From assembly GCA_034436035.1 (NCBI GenBank), contig DAOTVW010000136.1, positions 1-54,016 on the forward strand: a stretch of DNA of 54,016 nucleotides. Direction: 5' to 3'. Both the position numbers and the translations under genes were made by a program. This document shows positions 40,738-49,421 of this stretch, piece after piece; the stretch's first letter is position 1, and each line of letters begins with the position of its first letter. The notes beneath the pieces were generated by a model, which saw only the letters and a list, made by a program, of their open reading frames with translations, was not told where the DNA came from and ran no database searches. Source of the stretch: UBA4823 sp034436035. GTDB taxonomy: Bacteria; Chloroflexota; Anaerolineae; Anaerolineales; UBA4823.

Positions 40738-40758
40738 GATGATAATCATCGTATTATA
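40738..40758 (-). promoter_or_regulatory. -10 box and palindromic operator candidate for trxB
   Basis: On minus a perfect TATAAT (40758-40753) is followed at once by the palindrome GATGATTATCATC (40750-40738), where transcription would start. Its 11-base core ATGATTATCAT equals the centre of the E. coli Fur box (reverse complement ATGATAATCAT), though the outer bases differ. A metal- or peroxide-sensing Fur-family repressor is a plausible reader, by inference. The leader to ATG 40656 would be about 90 bases. Confidence 0.4.
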
Positions 40759-40761
40759 CAC

Positions 40762-40794
40762 AAAAAAGCTATCCTATTTAAGGATAGCTTTTTT
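40762..40794. terminator. Intrinsic terminator after trpB
   Basis: Perfect 13-base stem AAAAAAGCTATCC (40762-40774) with GGATAGCTTTTTT (40782-40794) and a 7-base loop. On minus it ends in a T-run 21 bases after the trpB stop. Confidence 0.85.
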
Positions 40795-40814
40795 CATTTT
40801 TTTATAAGGAATTT

Positions 40815-42188
40815 TTAGGCTGGCAAGGTAACTTTAGGTAAGTCTGCCATCGCTCGGTGGATCTCTTCTTCGGGATAAACGAAGTCATCCAGTTTCCCTT
40901 CAAGATACGCTTGATAAGCAGACATATCGAAGTTTCCATGTCCGGAAAGGTTGAACAAGATAACTCGTTTTTCGCCCTTTTGTTTAGCATCCAAAGCTTC
41001 ATCGATGGCAGCGCGAATTGCATGAGCACTCTCGGGTGCCGGGATAATCCCTTCAGCTCGGCTGAATTGCAGAGCAGCATCAAAGGTAGCCAATTGTTTA
41101 ACCGCGACCGCATCAATGTATCCTGCTTTATACAACGCACTGACACTTGGAGACATTCCATGATAACGTAAACCGCCTGCGTGGATTGGCGCTGGCATAA
41201 AGGTGTGCCCAAGAGTATACATTTTCATTATTGGCGCCATGCGTGCAGAATCCCCATAATCAAATGCATAAACACCACTTGTCAATGAAGGGGTTGCGGT
41301 TGGTTCCACTGCCAATAAACGTGTCTTTTTACCCTCCTTCAAGTTCATCCGTAAGAACGGATAGGCAATACCAGCAAAGTTAGACCCACCGCCAACACAA
41401 CCAATGACCACATCAGGATATTCACCAGCCAAATCCATTTGCATCAATGCTTCTTCACCAATGACAGTTTGATGCAACAGAACATGATTTAACACGCTGC
41501 CCAGGCTATATTTTTTCTTTCCGCCAGAGGTAGCAGCCACCTCAACAGCTTCAGAGATCGCGATCCCTAAAGAACCCGGGGAATTTGGATCTTTTTCGAG
41601 AACCGACCGTCCAAAATTGGTTAAGTTCGTTGGAGAAGCAAAGACTTTAGCGCCAAAGTTTTGCATCATGATCCGCCGATAAGGTTTATTATCGTACGAA
41701 ACCCGTACCATATATACTTCCAAATCGAGGTTAAAGAAATTGCACGCTAACGCCAGTGCAGACCCCCACTGTCCAGCACCGGTTTCTGTGGTCAATGCGT
41801 GAACGCCAGCTACTTTGTTATAAAAAGCCTGTGGAATCGCAGTATTGGGCTTATGACTTCCTGCAGGGGAAACTCCTTCATACTTATAGTAAATATGCGC
41901 AGGAGTATCTAAGGCTTTTTCCAAACGGCGAGCACGGATCAATGGAGTTGGACGGTATAACTTATAGATTTCTCGTACTTCTTGAGGAATTTCAATATAG
42001 CGCTCAGTGCTGACTTCTTGTTGTATTAGTTCCATCGGAAATAAGACAGACAAGAAATCTGGTGTCACCGGCTCTAGCGTTTGCGGATTCAATACTGGTT
42101 CTGGTTTCACCGGCATATCCGCATTGATGTTATACCAGTATTTCGGAAGATCGTTTTCGCTTAGTAAAAATCGAGTTTGTTCAGACAT
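40815..42188 (-). CDS. trpB: Tryptophan synthase beta subunit, TrpB2 type
   Basis: PLP enzyme that makes tryptophan from indole and serine. 457 residues from ATG 42188, chosen for GGAGG six to eight bases upstream; an earlier in-frame ATG at 42338 lies inside the T-box leader. Seen: RPTPLIRARRLEKALD, PLP lysine in GVSPAGSHKPNTAIPQAF, ETGAGQWGSALALA, and phosphate-binding GCVGGGSNFAG. The extra length and N-terminal SENDLPKYWYNI mark the TrpB2 group, often found without TrpA and thought to salvage free indole. No trpA or other trp gene is nearby. Expression is controlled by a tryptophan T-box. Confidence 0.95.
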   Translation of the reverse strand: MSEQTRFLLSENDLPKYWYNINADMPVKPEPVLNPQTLEPVTPDFLSVLFPMELIQQEVSTERYIEIPQEVREIYKLYRPTPLIRARRLEKALDTPAHIYYKYEGVSPAGSHKPNTAIPQAFYNKVAGVHALTTETGAGQWGSALALACNFFNLDLEVYMVRVSYDNKPYRRIMMQNFGAKVFASPTNLTNFGRSVLEKDPNSPGSLGIAISEAVEVAATSGGKKKYSLGSVLNHVLLHQTVIGEEALMQMDLAGEYPDVVIGCVGGGSNFAGIAYPFLRMNLKEGKKTRLLAVEPTATPSLTSGVYAFDYGDSARMAPIMKMYTLGHTFMPAPIHAGGLRYHGMSPSVSALYKAGYIDAVAVKQLATFDAALQFSRAEGIIPAPESAHAIRAAIDEALDAKQKGEKRVILFNLSGHGNFDMSAYQAYLEGKLDDFVYPEEEIHRAMADLPKVTLPA

Positions 42189-42225
42189 ATTGTGCCTCCT
42201 TAAAAAGTTTTTTATTTTTGAAATT

Positions 42226-42546
42226 AAAAAGCGCTCATCCCTTGTGGGGACGAACGCTTTATCCGTGGTGCCACCCCGATTAGACTGGTTTAACCAAAAA
42301 TCCCGTTGGTGTTGCAACGGGATATATGCCAGCCTCACTCATTATTGAGTACAGGAATTTCTTTCCGATACTCTTTACCATGATAACGGCGGCTTCGCCG
42401 GCATCAGCTACTTAGCAAGATTGCTGTTCACTTTGCAACTCAGAGACCCATTCAACGTTGTTGCCCATGTGAGCTTCCCACCATCGCTCACTCTCTGGTT
42501 TGGTTGACAACGTTTACTCTTTCTCTTCAACGTTTTTTACTTGATT
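42226..42546 (-). promoter_or_regulatory. T-box riboswitch leader of trpB, tryptophan specifier
   Basis: About 320 bases of leader RNA on minus. Seen: the T-box sequence GGGGTGGCACCACGG (42277-42263) that pairs with the uncharged tRNA acceptor end; terminator AAAGCGTTCGTCCC (42260-42247) with GGGATGAGCGCTTT (42241-42228), two G-T wobbles, and a T-run; stem III CCCGTTG/CAACGGG; and a stem I with the candidate specifier codon TGG (42450-42448) in GTTGAATGGGTCTCTGAG. TGG is Trp, matching the gene. Uncharged tRNA-Trp would favour antitermination, so trpB rises when tryptophan is scarce. Confidence 0.93.
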
Positions 42547-42552
42547 GGTGGG

Positions 42553-42580
42553 ATTATATCTATAATTATTAGAATGTCAA
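42553..42580 (-). promoter_or_regulatory. Consensus promoter of the T-box/trpB transcript
   Basis: On minus: perfect TTGACA (42580-42575), 16-base spacer, perfect TATAAT (42558-42553). Transcription should begin near 42546. This strong constitutive promoter fits control by attenuation rather than initiation. The promoter and leader fill the only gene-free stretch above 300 bases (42189-42593). Confidence 0.85.
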
Positions 42581-42593
42581 GTGAAAAATATGA

Positions 42594-43100
42594 CTAAATT
42601 TTAGGGGATTTTCTTTGTAAAATTTTATAGGTAAAGGGATATTCATGTTTTTCATCGATGCCGTGTTCTACCTTTTCGATTTGTTCCCAACTAAGCCAAT
42701 CCACTTTTGGGAAAAAGACATCCGCATTGGTAGTAGCATGAACAATCGTTAAATAAATTCTATCTGCTACTGGTAAAGCTGACTCAAATACTTCTCTTCC
42801 CCCTCCAATGAACACCTCAGTTTCTTTCTCACGAGCTGCAACCTGCAGGGCATCATTTAAATTTGAGACTACTTTTACATCATCCTTAACCGTTTCAATG
42901 GATTTTCGAGAAAGGACAATTATCTTTCTTCCTGGAAGTGGTTTGCCAATGGATTCAAATGTTTTTCGCCCAATGATGAGGTGATGTCCCATCGTAAGGG
43001 ACTTAAACCTCTTTAAATCATCTGGTAAATGCCATGGAAGACGGTTATTGACCCCAATACCCCCGTTTTCATCCATCGCAACAATAATGGAGATGATCAC
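42594..43100 (-). CDS. folA: Dihydrofolate reductase
   Basis: NADPH-dependent reduction of dihydrofolate to tetrahydrofolate. 168 residues. Seen: IISIIVAMDENGGIGVNNRLPWHLPDDL at the N-terminus including the NxLPW substrate loop with the acidic residue D27-equivalent, HHLIIGRKTFESIGKPLPGR (cofactor binding), VFIGGGREVFESALP and the C-terminal Y-P-F-T-Y-K strand. It overlaps thyA by four bases (ATGA), the common thyA-folA pair: thymidylate synthase consumes methylene-tetrahydrofolate and produces the dihydrofolate this enzyme recycles. Confidence 0.96.
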   Translation of the reverse strand: MIISIIVAMDENGGIGVNNRLPWHLPDDLKRFKSLTMGHHLIIGRKTFESIGKPLPGRKIIVLSRKSIETVKDDVKVVSNLNDALQVAAREKETEVFIGGGREVFESALPVADRIYLTIVHATTNADVFFPKVDWLSWEQIEKVEHGIDEKHEYPFTYKILQRKSPKI

Positions 43101-43891
43101 ACTGCTACCTCCGCTTTGATATGCGGATGAGCCTTGTAATTAATCAATTCAAAGTCTTCGTATTGAAAATCTGAAATCTCTTTAACTTGCGGATTAATTT
43201 TCATAGTTGGCAATGGGTACGGTTCACGAGATAATTGTAGCTTTGCCTGCTCGATATGGTTTCGGTAAAGATGGACATCTCCAAAAGTATGGACAAATTC
43301 ACCCGGTTCAAGATTTGTCACCTGTGCCATCATCATGGTCAACAACGCATAAGATGCAATATTAAATGGTACACCTAAAAACACATCCGCAGAGCGTTGA
43401 TACAATTGACAAGATAATTTTCCATTAGCGACATAAAATTGAAACAAGATATGGCAAGGTGGCAATGCCATTTTATCCAGTTCGCTCACGTTCCAGGCGC
43501 TCACAATCAAGCGTCGTGAATTTGGATTCTGACGAATTTCGTTGATAACCCATTCAATTTGATCTACTATTTTCCCATCTGCGCCTCTCCATGATCGCCA
43601 TTGTGCTCCGTAAATGGGGCCTAAATTACCATTTTCATCCGCCCACTCATTCCAAATTCTTACTCCATGTTCCTGTAAGTAGCGAACGTTTGTATCACCT
43701 TTTAGGAACCATAATAATTCATAGATGACGGATTTAAGATGAATTTTTTTTGTGGTTAATATGGGAAATCCATTTTGAAGATCAAAGCGCATCTGATAAC
43801 CAAACAACGAAAGAGTTCCCACCCCGGTTCGATCCTCTTTCTCAACACCATCATTAAGGATTTTTTGTAACAAATTTAAATATGCTTGCAT
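43097..43891 (-). CDS. thyA: Thymidylate synthase
   Basis: Methylates dUMP to dTMP using methylene-tetrahydrofolate. 264 residues, the E. coli length. Seen: EDRTGVGTLSLFGYQMRFDL near residue 20, WNEWADENGNLGPIYGAQWRSW, catalytic Cys in MALPPCHILFQFYV at about 146, QLYQRSADVFLGVPFNIASY (dUMP contacts), and HTFGDVHLYRNHIEQ. Sequence GAGGTGAGGT before the ATG is a strong ribosome site. It is followed by folA with overlapping stop and start. Flavin-dependent ThyX is not present in the window. Confidence 0.97.
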   Translation of the reverse strand: MQAYLNLLQKILNDGVEKEDRTGVGTLSLFGYQMRFDLQNGFPILTTKKIHLKSVIYELLWFLKGDTNVRYLQEHGVRIWNEWADENGNLGPIYGAQWRSWRGADGKIVDQIEWVINEIRQNPNSRRLIVSAWNVSELDKMALPPCHILFQFYVANGKLSCQLYQRSADVFLGVPFNIASYALLTMMMAQVTNLEPGEFVHTFGDVHLYRNHIEQAKLQLSREPYPLPTMKINPQVKEISDFQYEDFELINYKAHPHIKAEVAV

Positions 43892-43932
43892 ACCTCACCT
43901 CAACCATGTTCACTCTGATATAAAATCAACTC

Positions 43933-44868
43933 CTAATCGTTAATCGTTTGAAGTAAATATTGGCGAGAAAGTATGATATCTTGTTGAATTTGTTTAATCA
44001 GTTCATCTTTGGAAGGAAATTTGCGTTCTTCGCGAATGCGGTGCAAAAATTCTAGTGTAATAACTTCACCATAAACATCATCATCGAAATCCAATAAATG
44101 GGCTTCCACTCGTGGTGCAACGGGATTCTCTTCAAATGTTGGACGAACGCCTACGTTCACGACTGCGCCAATTTTATGATTGTGCAATTCCGCTCGACAA
44201 ACATAAACACCTTCCAGAGGGACAACTCGCTCAGCGAGTATCTCCAAATTGGCAGTTGGAACACCTAATGAGCGCCCACGTCCATCCCCCGTGATAATTT
44301 TTCCCCTCAAGCGGAAAGGCTTACCGAGTAATTTATTCACTTTCTCAATATCCCCTGCTGCTAAAATTTTACGCAGTAAACTTGAGGAGACAATTTCTCC
44401 ATCTATTTTCAGTGCAGGTACAACTTTTAAGGAGTATTTATATCGAGCACTTAATTCTTCAAGTCTCTTTACATTCCCTTCACGGTTTCGTCCTAAGGCA
44501 AAATCATATCCCACGATTAATTCAGAAAAATTAAGCTTATTTTTTAAGCGTTGGATAAATTCTTCTGCGCTTAGTTGAGCTATCTCATGGTTGAATGGAT
44601 GAGAAATGACAATATCCACCCCCAAATTTCCTAAATCTTCTGCCCGCTCCTCTGGTGTTGAGAGATAATATCTTCCCTCGCGTTTTCCTAATACTTTCGC
44701 TGGATGTGGATAAAATGTTACAACAACCGCAGGTTTATGGTTTTGATGGGCACCGTGAGTCAATTGACGAATGATCTCTTGGTGCCCACGATGAACACCA
44801 TCAAATGTACCAATAGACAACCACGAATCGGTTACAAAAACATCGTCTAGCGACCAGTAATGTTGCAT
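43933..44868 (-). CDS. ribF: Bifunctional riboflavin kinase / FAD synthetase
   Basis: Makes FMN and FAD from riboflavin. 311 residues, both domains intact. N-terminal FAD synthetase: SIGTFDGVHRGHQEII with the nucleotidyl-transfer HxGH-like site, VVTFYPHPAKVLG, SELIVGYDFALGRNREG, and SSSLLRKILAAGD. C-terminal kinase (about 180-305): GRGRSLGVPTANLEI, PLEGVYVCRAELHN and the GVRPTFEE block. It ends the nusA-infB-truB cluster, its standard place after truB; a 51-base gap separates it from truB. Confidence 0.96.
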   Translation of the reverse strand: MQHYWSLDDVFVTDSWLSIGTFDGVHRGHQEIIRQLTHGAHQNHKPAVVVTFYPHPAKVLGKREGRYYLSTPEERAEDLGNLGVDIVISHPFNHEIAQLSAEEFIQRLKNKLNFSELIVGYDFALGRNREGNVKRLEELSARYKYSLKVVPALKIDGEIVSSSLLRKILAAGDIEKVNKLLGKPFRLRGKIITGDGRGRSLGVPTANLEILAERVVPLEGVYVCRAELHNHKIGAVVNVGVRPTFEENPVAPRVEAHLLDFDDDVYGEVITLEFLHRIREERKFPSKDELIKQIQQDIILSRQYLLQTIND

Positions 44869-44919
44869 GCTGTTTTCGGCTTATCAACGTTTATCAAGCA
44901 ACCCATTAGAATGCAAAGG

Positions 44920-45825
44920 CTACAAGAAAAACACTTTGCGGGGTTGCCATTCATTCGTTTCCGCATCAAACTCCAACAAGGCAACAAGGTCGCCTTGTTC
45001 ACTTACACCACGCGCCCAGCCTTTTGAATTAGGTTCTCCCGGCACACGATGGCCATGGCGCACCAATTCAACTTGATCAGCATCTAATTCCACTACTGGC
45101 CAATCCGCCAGAGCTTCGGCAGCGGGGATAAGATTACGATACCAGGTACCATTTTCAAAGGACTCCTGTAATTTCCGTAATGGTATGGCATCTCGCAAGG
45201 TAAAACGTCCGCTTTTCGTTCTCCTCAAACCAATTAAATGTGCACCACAACCTAATTCTTTTCCAAGATCATTTGCCAATGAGCGCACATAGGTTCCTGA
45301 AGAGCAGTAAACATCAATGACCACTTCGGGAGGCGCCCATTCAATGACTTCTAGGCTATACACTTGAATCAGTCGAGGTTCTAAATCTACTTCTTCTCCC
45401 TCTCGCGCAAGGTCATAAGCTTTTTTCCCTTTGACTTTTACCGCTGAATAAGGTGGGGGTACCTGTTCGATTTCACCCACAAACTTTTGTAAAACTTCAT
45501 TGAACTTTTCTTCGGTAATTGACTCCCAAGCAGCAGAATCAGTAACTGTCCCTTCAGAGTCGTAAGTATCGGTAGAACTGCCAAGCCGGATTGTTGCCTG
45601 GTAACGCTTATCTGACGCGGAAACATATTCACTCAACCGCACAGCCGGACCGATCAAGACAACCAAAACACCAGAAGCGCGTGGATCTAATGTGCCGGTA
45701 TGACCAGCCCGTCTGATTCCGGTCCCTTTCCGGATAATCTGAACCACATCATGAGAAGTTAATCCAATTGGTTTATCAACTACCAACACACCTGATACAA
45801 TATTTTTCATTTGTTCCATGCTCAT
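44920..45825 (-). CDS. truB: tRNA pseudouridine(55) synthase TruB
   Basis: Forms pseudouridine 55 in the T-loop of all tRNAs. 301 residues. Seen: GVLVVDKPIGLTSHDVVQII at the start, catalytic Asp in RRAGHTGTLDPRASGVLVV, KRYQATIRLGSSTDTYDSEG, VPPPYSAVKVKGKKAYDLAR, and SSGTYVRSLANDLG, with a C-terminal PUA-like region of about 70 residues. ATG 45825 is preceded by AGGGTG; another ATG lies five codons in. It sits between nrnA and ribF in the conserved translation cluster. Confidence 0.96.
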   Translation of the reverse strand: MSMEQMKNIVSGVLVVDKPIGLTSHDVVQIIRKGTGIRRAGHTGTLDPRASGVLVVLIGPAVRLSEYVSASDKRYQATIRLGSSTDTYDSEGTVTDSAAWESITEEKFNEVLQKFVGEIEQVPPPYSAVKVKGKKAYDLAREGEEVDLEPRLIQVYSLEVIEWAPPEVVIDVYCSSGTYVRSLANDLGKELGCGAHLIGLRRTKSGRFTLRDAIPLRKLQESFENGTWYRNLIPAAEALADWPVVELDADQVELVRHGHRVPGEPNSKGWARGVSEQGDLVALLEFDAETNEWQPRKVFFL

Positions 45826-45842
45826 AGTTTCACCCTATTTGT

Positions 45843-46820
45843 TTATGATGTTTGCAGAGTCCTCTCTGCATCAAATAATTGCTGATATGTTTTTTCAAGT
45901 ATATTTTCAATGATTGTATTGAGATCACCACTAATTTCTGCACCTGAGGCAGCTGGATGTCCACCACCACCATATTGCATTGCAATCGTGGAAACATCTA
46001 AACCAGAAATTGCCCGCCAACTGACTTTCACATTGCCGTTTGGTTGTTCAACAAATATTATACTAACCTTTGCATCATTAATGGAGGAAAGGACATTAAT
46101 AAGATCAGCGTCATCCTTTCCAGAGTATCCAACTGCTTTTCGATCTTCCATAGTTAATACCGTCCACACAATTGGACCTTTGCGGGCAAGCCGCGATAAA
46201 CCCGCTCCCCAGAACCGCATCGCTTCAAATGAACGGTAATATAGACCATGGGCATACAAACTAACTAAATCAGCGCCATACTCCATTAAATCTGCCGCCA
46301 ATCTTAACACAGAGGGTTTCATATTTGAGGTACGGAAGCCAATGGTATCCGTGATAATTCCGGTCAATAATGCCTCGGCAACTTCCTTATTGAACATTAA
46401 ACCCCATTCTTTCAAATGAGTAGCGATAATTTCTGAAGTGGCTACTGCATCTGGTTCGATTAGGTTAATATCAGCGTAGCCCTCATTGGTTATGTGATGA
46501 TCAATATTGATATCCCAGTGAAATCCATTTTTACCTAAGACGCCAATACGAGACACATCAGAACAATCTACGGCAATGGCTAGATCATAGGTACCGTTTA
46601 TTTTATTGGATATTAGTGAACTGCCCTTCAAGTGATGAAAATTATATGGGACAGGGTCATCAATATACATTTGCACATTTTTCCCATTATTTATCAAAGC
46701 CATTCCTAAACCGATTAATGATCCAATCGCATCTCCATCGGGACGAATATGAGTAACGATTAATATATGATTTGCTTGGCGAATTCTTTGCGCGATTAAG
46801 TTGGTAACTGCGGCAGACAT
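45843..46820 (-). CDS. nrnA: DHH-family nanoRNase / pAp phosphatase (NrnA-like)
   Basis: Degrades very short RNAs and converts 3'-phosphoadenosine 5'-phosphate to AMP. 325 residues. Seen: DHH motifs ILIVTHIRPDGDAIGSLIG, AVDCSDVSRIG, and NIDHHITNEGYADINL, then the DHHA1 nucleotide/RNA-binding motif YGGGGHPAASGAE near the C-terminus. Between truB and rbfA, where a DHH protein is usual in many Gram-positive and Chloroflexota genomes. It has the same DHHA1 signature as the N-terminal part of the nucleotidyltransferase fusion at 52056 but is a separate stand-alone enzyme. Confidence 0.93.
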   Translation of the reverse strand: MSAAVTNLIAQRIRQANHILIVTHIRPDGDAIGSLIGLGMALINNGKNVQMYIDDPVPYNFHHLKGSSLISNKINGTYDLAIAVDCSDVSRIGVLGKNGFHWDINIDHHITNEGYADINLIEPDAVATSEIIATHLKEWGLMFNKEVAEALLTGIITDTIGFRTSNMKPSVLRLAADLMEYGADLVSLYAHGLYYRSFEAMRFWGAGLSRLARKGPIVWTVLTMEDRKAVGYSGKDDADLINVLSSINDAKVSIIFVEQPNGNVKVSWRAISGLDVSTIAMQYGGGGHPAASGAEISGDLNTIIENILEKTYQQLFDAERTLQTS

Positions 46821-46823
46821 AAC

Positions 46824-47198
46824 TTAACTTTCAATCCCTTCACGGTCTTGACTCTGCGTTTTCAGTGAAGCAATGATTCTCTCAATTGCTTCTGCTTTTT
46901 CAGGAGTCGGATCCCAATGGAAACGCAAACGTGGGAATATGCGCAATTCAATTTGTTGGGATAATGTGTACCGAATAAACCCTTGCGCATGTTCTAAGCC
47001 AGCTAATATTTCTTCCGAACGCACTTTCCCTTCAACAGCCGATACATAAATATCTGCGTATGCTAATTCACGATCGACACGCACATCGGTGATGGAAACA
47101 CCTTCCAGGCGTGGATCGGAAATTTCTTTAATCAAGAGTTCCGATAACTCCTCTTTTATCCGATCCGAAATTCTTTCTAATCTAATTTTTGAGACCAC
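46824..47198 (-). CDS. rbfA: Ribosome-binding factor A
   Basis: Assembly factor for the 30S subunit, binding near 16S helix 1. 124 residues. Seen: IRLERISDRIKEELSELLI at the start, KEISDPRLEGVSITDVRVDRELAYADIYVSA across the KH-type centre, and LSQQIELRIFPRLRFHWDPT. It lies between infB and nrnA with gaps of only 12 and 3 bases, so all are in one operon. Confidence 0.96.
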   Translation of the reverse strand: MVSKIRLERISDRIKEELSELLIKEISDPRLEGVSITDVRVDRELAYADIYVSAVEGKVRSEEILAGLEHAQGFIRYTLSQQIELRIFPRLRFHWDPTPEKAEAIERIIASLKTQSQDREGIES

Positions 47199-47210
47199 CG
47201 TTAAAATCTC

Positions 47211-49019
47211 CTAAAATACATCTTTGCTGATAGCTGCTTTTTCAATGATGAAACATTCTAATGTATCACCTTTTTCAAAAGCATCAAAACCTTTTACTCC
47301 AATTCCGCATTCAAAACCCTGTTTAACCTCACGAACATCTTCGGTTAAATGTTTTAGGGATGATATGCTACCTTCACCGATTAATTCCCCTTTACGTAAT
47401 ACCCGTATTCTTGCATTGCGGCGTATTTCTCCATCTGTGACATAACAGCCAGCGATATTGCCTACCTTTGAAATATGAAAAACTGCTCTAACCTCGGCAT
47501 GGCCTATTACGACTTCTTTCTCTTCTGGTTCAAGCATACCTTTCAAAGCTTTTTCGACATCTTCTGTTAAGCGGTAAATAATATCATATAATCGTATCGA
47601 AACACCCTCTGCTTCAGCCATATTTCGTGCCGCGGTATCAGCTTGGACATTGAAACCAATAATAACTGCGTTCGAGGCAGAAGCAAGCATGACATCACTT
47701 TCGCTAATATTACCAGTTTCAGCGTGGAGAATGTTTACATTGATATCTCCTTTGCTTAATTCCTTCAATGAGGAAACAATCGGCTCTAGAGATCCTTGTA
47801 CATCTGCCTTAATGATCAGCCGTAACTCCGGAATATCTCCAGCTTGAAAACGGTCAAATAATTGCTCCAAGGTAACTGCCTTTTTTGCTGCGGTTTCTGC
47901 GGTTTTTTGAGTTTGCGTTCGTTCCATTATGATGGCACGGGCATCTTTTTCCGAATCCACCACCTCAAACATTTCACCAGCTTGAGGTACATCATTGAGA
48001 CCCATCACCGAAACAGGGGTTGATGGTCCTGCTTTCCGAACCTTTTTCCCTGTGTGATCAAACATCGCTTTAATACGCCCATAAGAGGTTCCGGCAATAA
48101 CTACATCTCCAACTTCTAATGTGCCATTTTGTACCAGCAATGTTGCTAGCACACCTTTTGCCCGGTCAACTTTCGCTTCGATAACTGTTCCAATAATTTT
48201 CCCGCGCGGGTTTGCCTTGATGTCCATGTTATCGGCGACAAGCAAAATAGCTTCCAACAAATCTTCTAGACCCTTCTTTTGCTTAGCAGAAATTGGAACA
48301 ACAATCGTATCGCCATCCCATTCATCAGGTACCAAACCTATTTCAGCTAATTGCTGTTTCACCCGATCGACATCCGCATTGGGTTTATCGATTTTGTTCA
48401 GTGCTACAATGATTGGGACATGAGCTGCTTTTGCGTGAGCAGCTGCTTCTTTTGTTTGCGGCATGACCCCGTCATCTGCAGCGACGACTAAAACCACAAT
48501 GTCAGCTCCTTGTGCACCACGTGCACGCATGGCAGTGAAGGCAGCATGTCCTGGTGTGTCCAGGAATGTTATTAAGCGTCCATTATGTTCAATTTGATAG
48601 GCACCGATATGCTGCGTAATACCGCCTGCCTCAGCGCCAGCGACATTTGTATGGCGGATCGCGTCTAACAAAGTCGTTTTTCCATGATCGACATGGCCAA
48701 GAATGGTTACAACCGGTGGACGATTAACCAGTTGAGAAGCATCTTCAGAAAGAATAATACGCCGCCAAAGCGGAATTTCTCCGAAATCTTCTTTCTTTTC
48801 CGCTTCCTCAACCTCTAAGGTTGCTTCATATCCCATCTCTGCTGCAACAATTGCAGCAGTATCGAAATCAATTTGTTGATTGATGTTCGCCATGACTCCA
48901 TTTGCCATTAATTTCTTAATCACATCAATCGGACTAACATCGATGACCTTTGCAAGGTCTCGGATGGTAATCGTTGCGGGTAGCTGAATGCTTTTTACGC
49001 TCTGCCCATTATTACTCAT
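47211..49019 (-). CDS. infB: Translation initiation factor IF-2 (short form)
   Basis: GTPase that brings initiator tRNA to the 30S subunit. 602 residues from ATG 49019, chosen for GGAGGAGG seven bases upstream; the in-frame ATG at 49070 has no ribosome site. Seen: one short N-terminal IF2_N domain (about 12-60, TITIRDLAKVIDVSPIDVIK), G1 GHVDHGKTTLL, G3 DTPGHAAF, G4 ALNKIDKP, SAKQKKGLEDLLEAI, then domains II to IV with VIGHAEVRAVF. The long N-terminal region of enterobacterial IF-2 is absent, so this is a compact form. Confidence 0.96.
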   Translation of the reverse strand: MSNNGQSVKSIQLPATITIRDLAKVIDVSPIDVIKKLMANGVMANINQQIDFDTAAIVAAEMGYEATLEVEEAEKKEDFGEIPLWRRIILSEDASQLVNRPPVVTILGHVDHGKTTLLDAIRHTNVAGAEAGGITQHIGAYQIEHNGRLITFLDTPGHAAFTAMRARGAQGADIVVLVVAADDGVMPQTKEAAAHAKAAHVPIIVALNKIDKPNADVDRVKQQLAEIGLVPDEWDGDTIVVPISAKQKKGLEDLLEAILLVADNMDIKANPRGKIIGTVIEAKVDRAKGVLATLLVQNGTLEVGDVVIAGTSYGRIKAMFDHTGKKVRKAGPSTPVSVMGLNDVPQAGEMFEVVDSEKDARAIIMERTQTQKTAETAAKKAVTLEQLFDRFQAGDIPELRLIIKADVQGSLEPIVSSLKELSKGDINVNILHAETGNISESDVMLASASNAVIIGFNVQADTAARNMAEAEGVSIRLYDIIYRLTEDVEKALKGMLEPEEKEVVIGHAEVRAVFHISKVGNIAGCYVTDGEIRRNARIRVLRKGELIGEGSISSLKHLTEDVREVKQGFECGIGVKGFDAFEKGDTLECFIIEKAAISKDVF

Positions 49020-49124
49020 ATTTTTACCTCCTCCAAAATTCGGTTGTCGTCGGCTAGAAGGCAGGCGCAACTGCGATATTCTAAATCGAATGCATCAAGC
49101 GATTATTGATCTCATTGTAAATAT

Positions 49125-49406
49125 TTATTCAGGTAAATTCCTGGCAAATTCCATTAATCGCTCATGCTCTTCTGCCGTTATTTCTGTCTTTAATGCCCGA
49201 GCCAGGTTTCCTTTCAACCCTAACTCCCAACAACTTTTTTGATCGTGGAGATAGGCTCCTCTGCCTGGCTTTTTTCCGGTTGGATCGATTTCAATTCCGT
49301 TTACACCTCGAACAATACGAATTAAATTCCTTTTTGGTTGCACCTCACGACAACCTACGCAAGTTCGATAAGGTATATGCTTCGGTTTTAATCCTTTTTT
49401 TGCCAT
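49125..49406 (-). CDS. YlxR family RNA-binding protein (RNase P modulator RnpM)
   Basis: 93 residues. Seen: the family core RTCVGCREVQPKRNLIRIVR, GKKPGRGAYLHDQKSCWELGLK, with the GRGAY motif and two Cys in the CVGC loop. YlxR is encoded between nusA and infB in most Firmicutes and Chloroflexota and has been reported to bind RNase P RNA. Here it lies 15 bases after nusA. Its ribosome site is AAGAGA before ATG 49406. Confidence 0.9.
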   Translation of the reverse strand: MAKKGLKPKHIPYRTCVGCREVQPKRNLIRIVRGVNGIEIDPTGKKPGRGAYLHDQKSCWELGLKGNLARALKTEITAEEHERLMEFARNLPE

Positions 49407-49421
49407 CTCTTAAGGTAATTA

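Noticed and set aside
42189..42338. N-terminal extension of trpB into the leader
   Set aside because: It would translate the T-box antiterminator and terminator; the ATG 42188 has a strong GGAGG and matches TrpB2.
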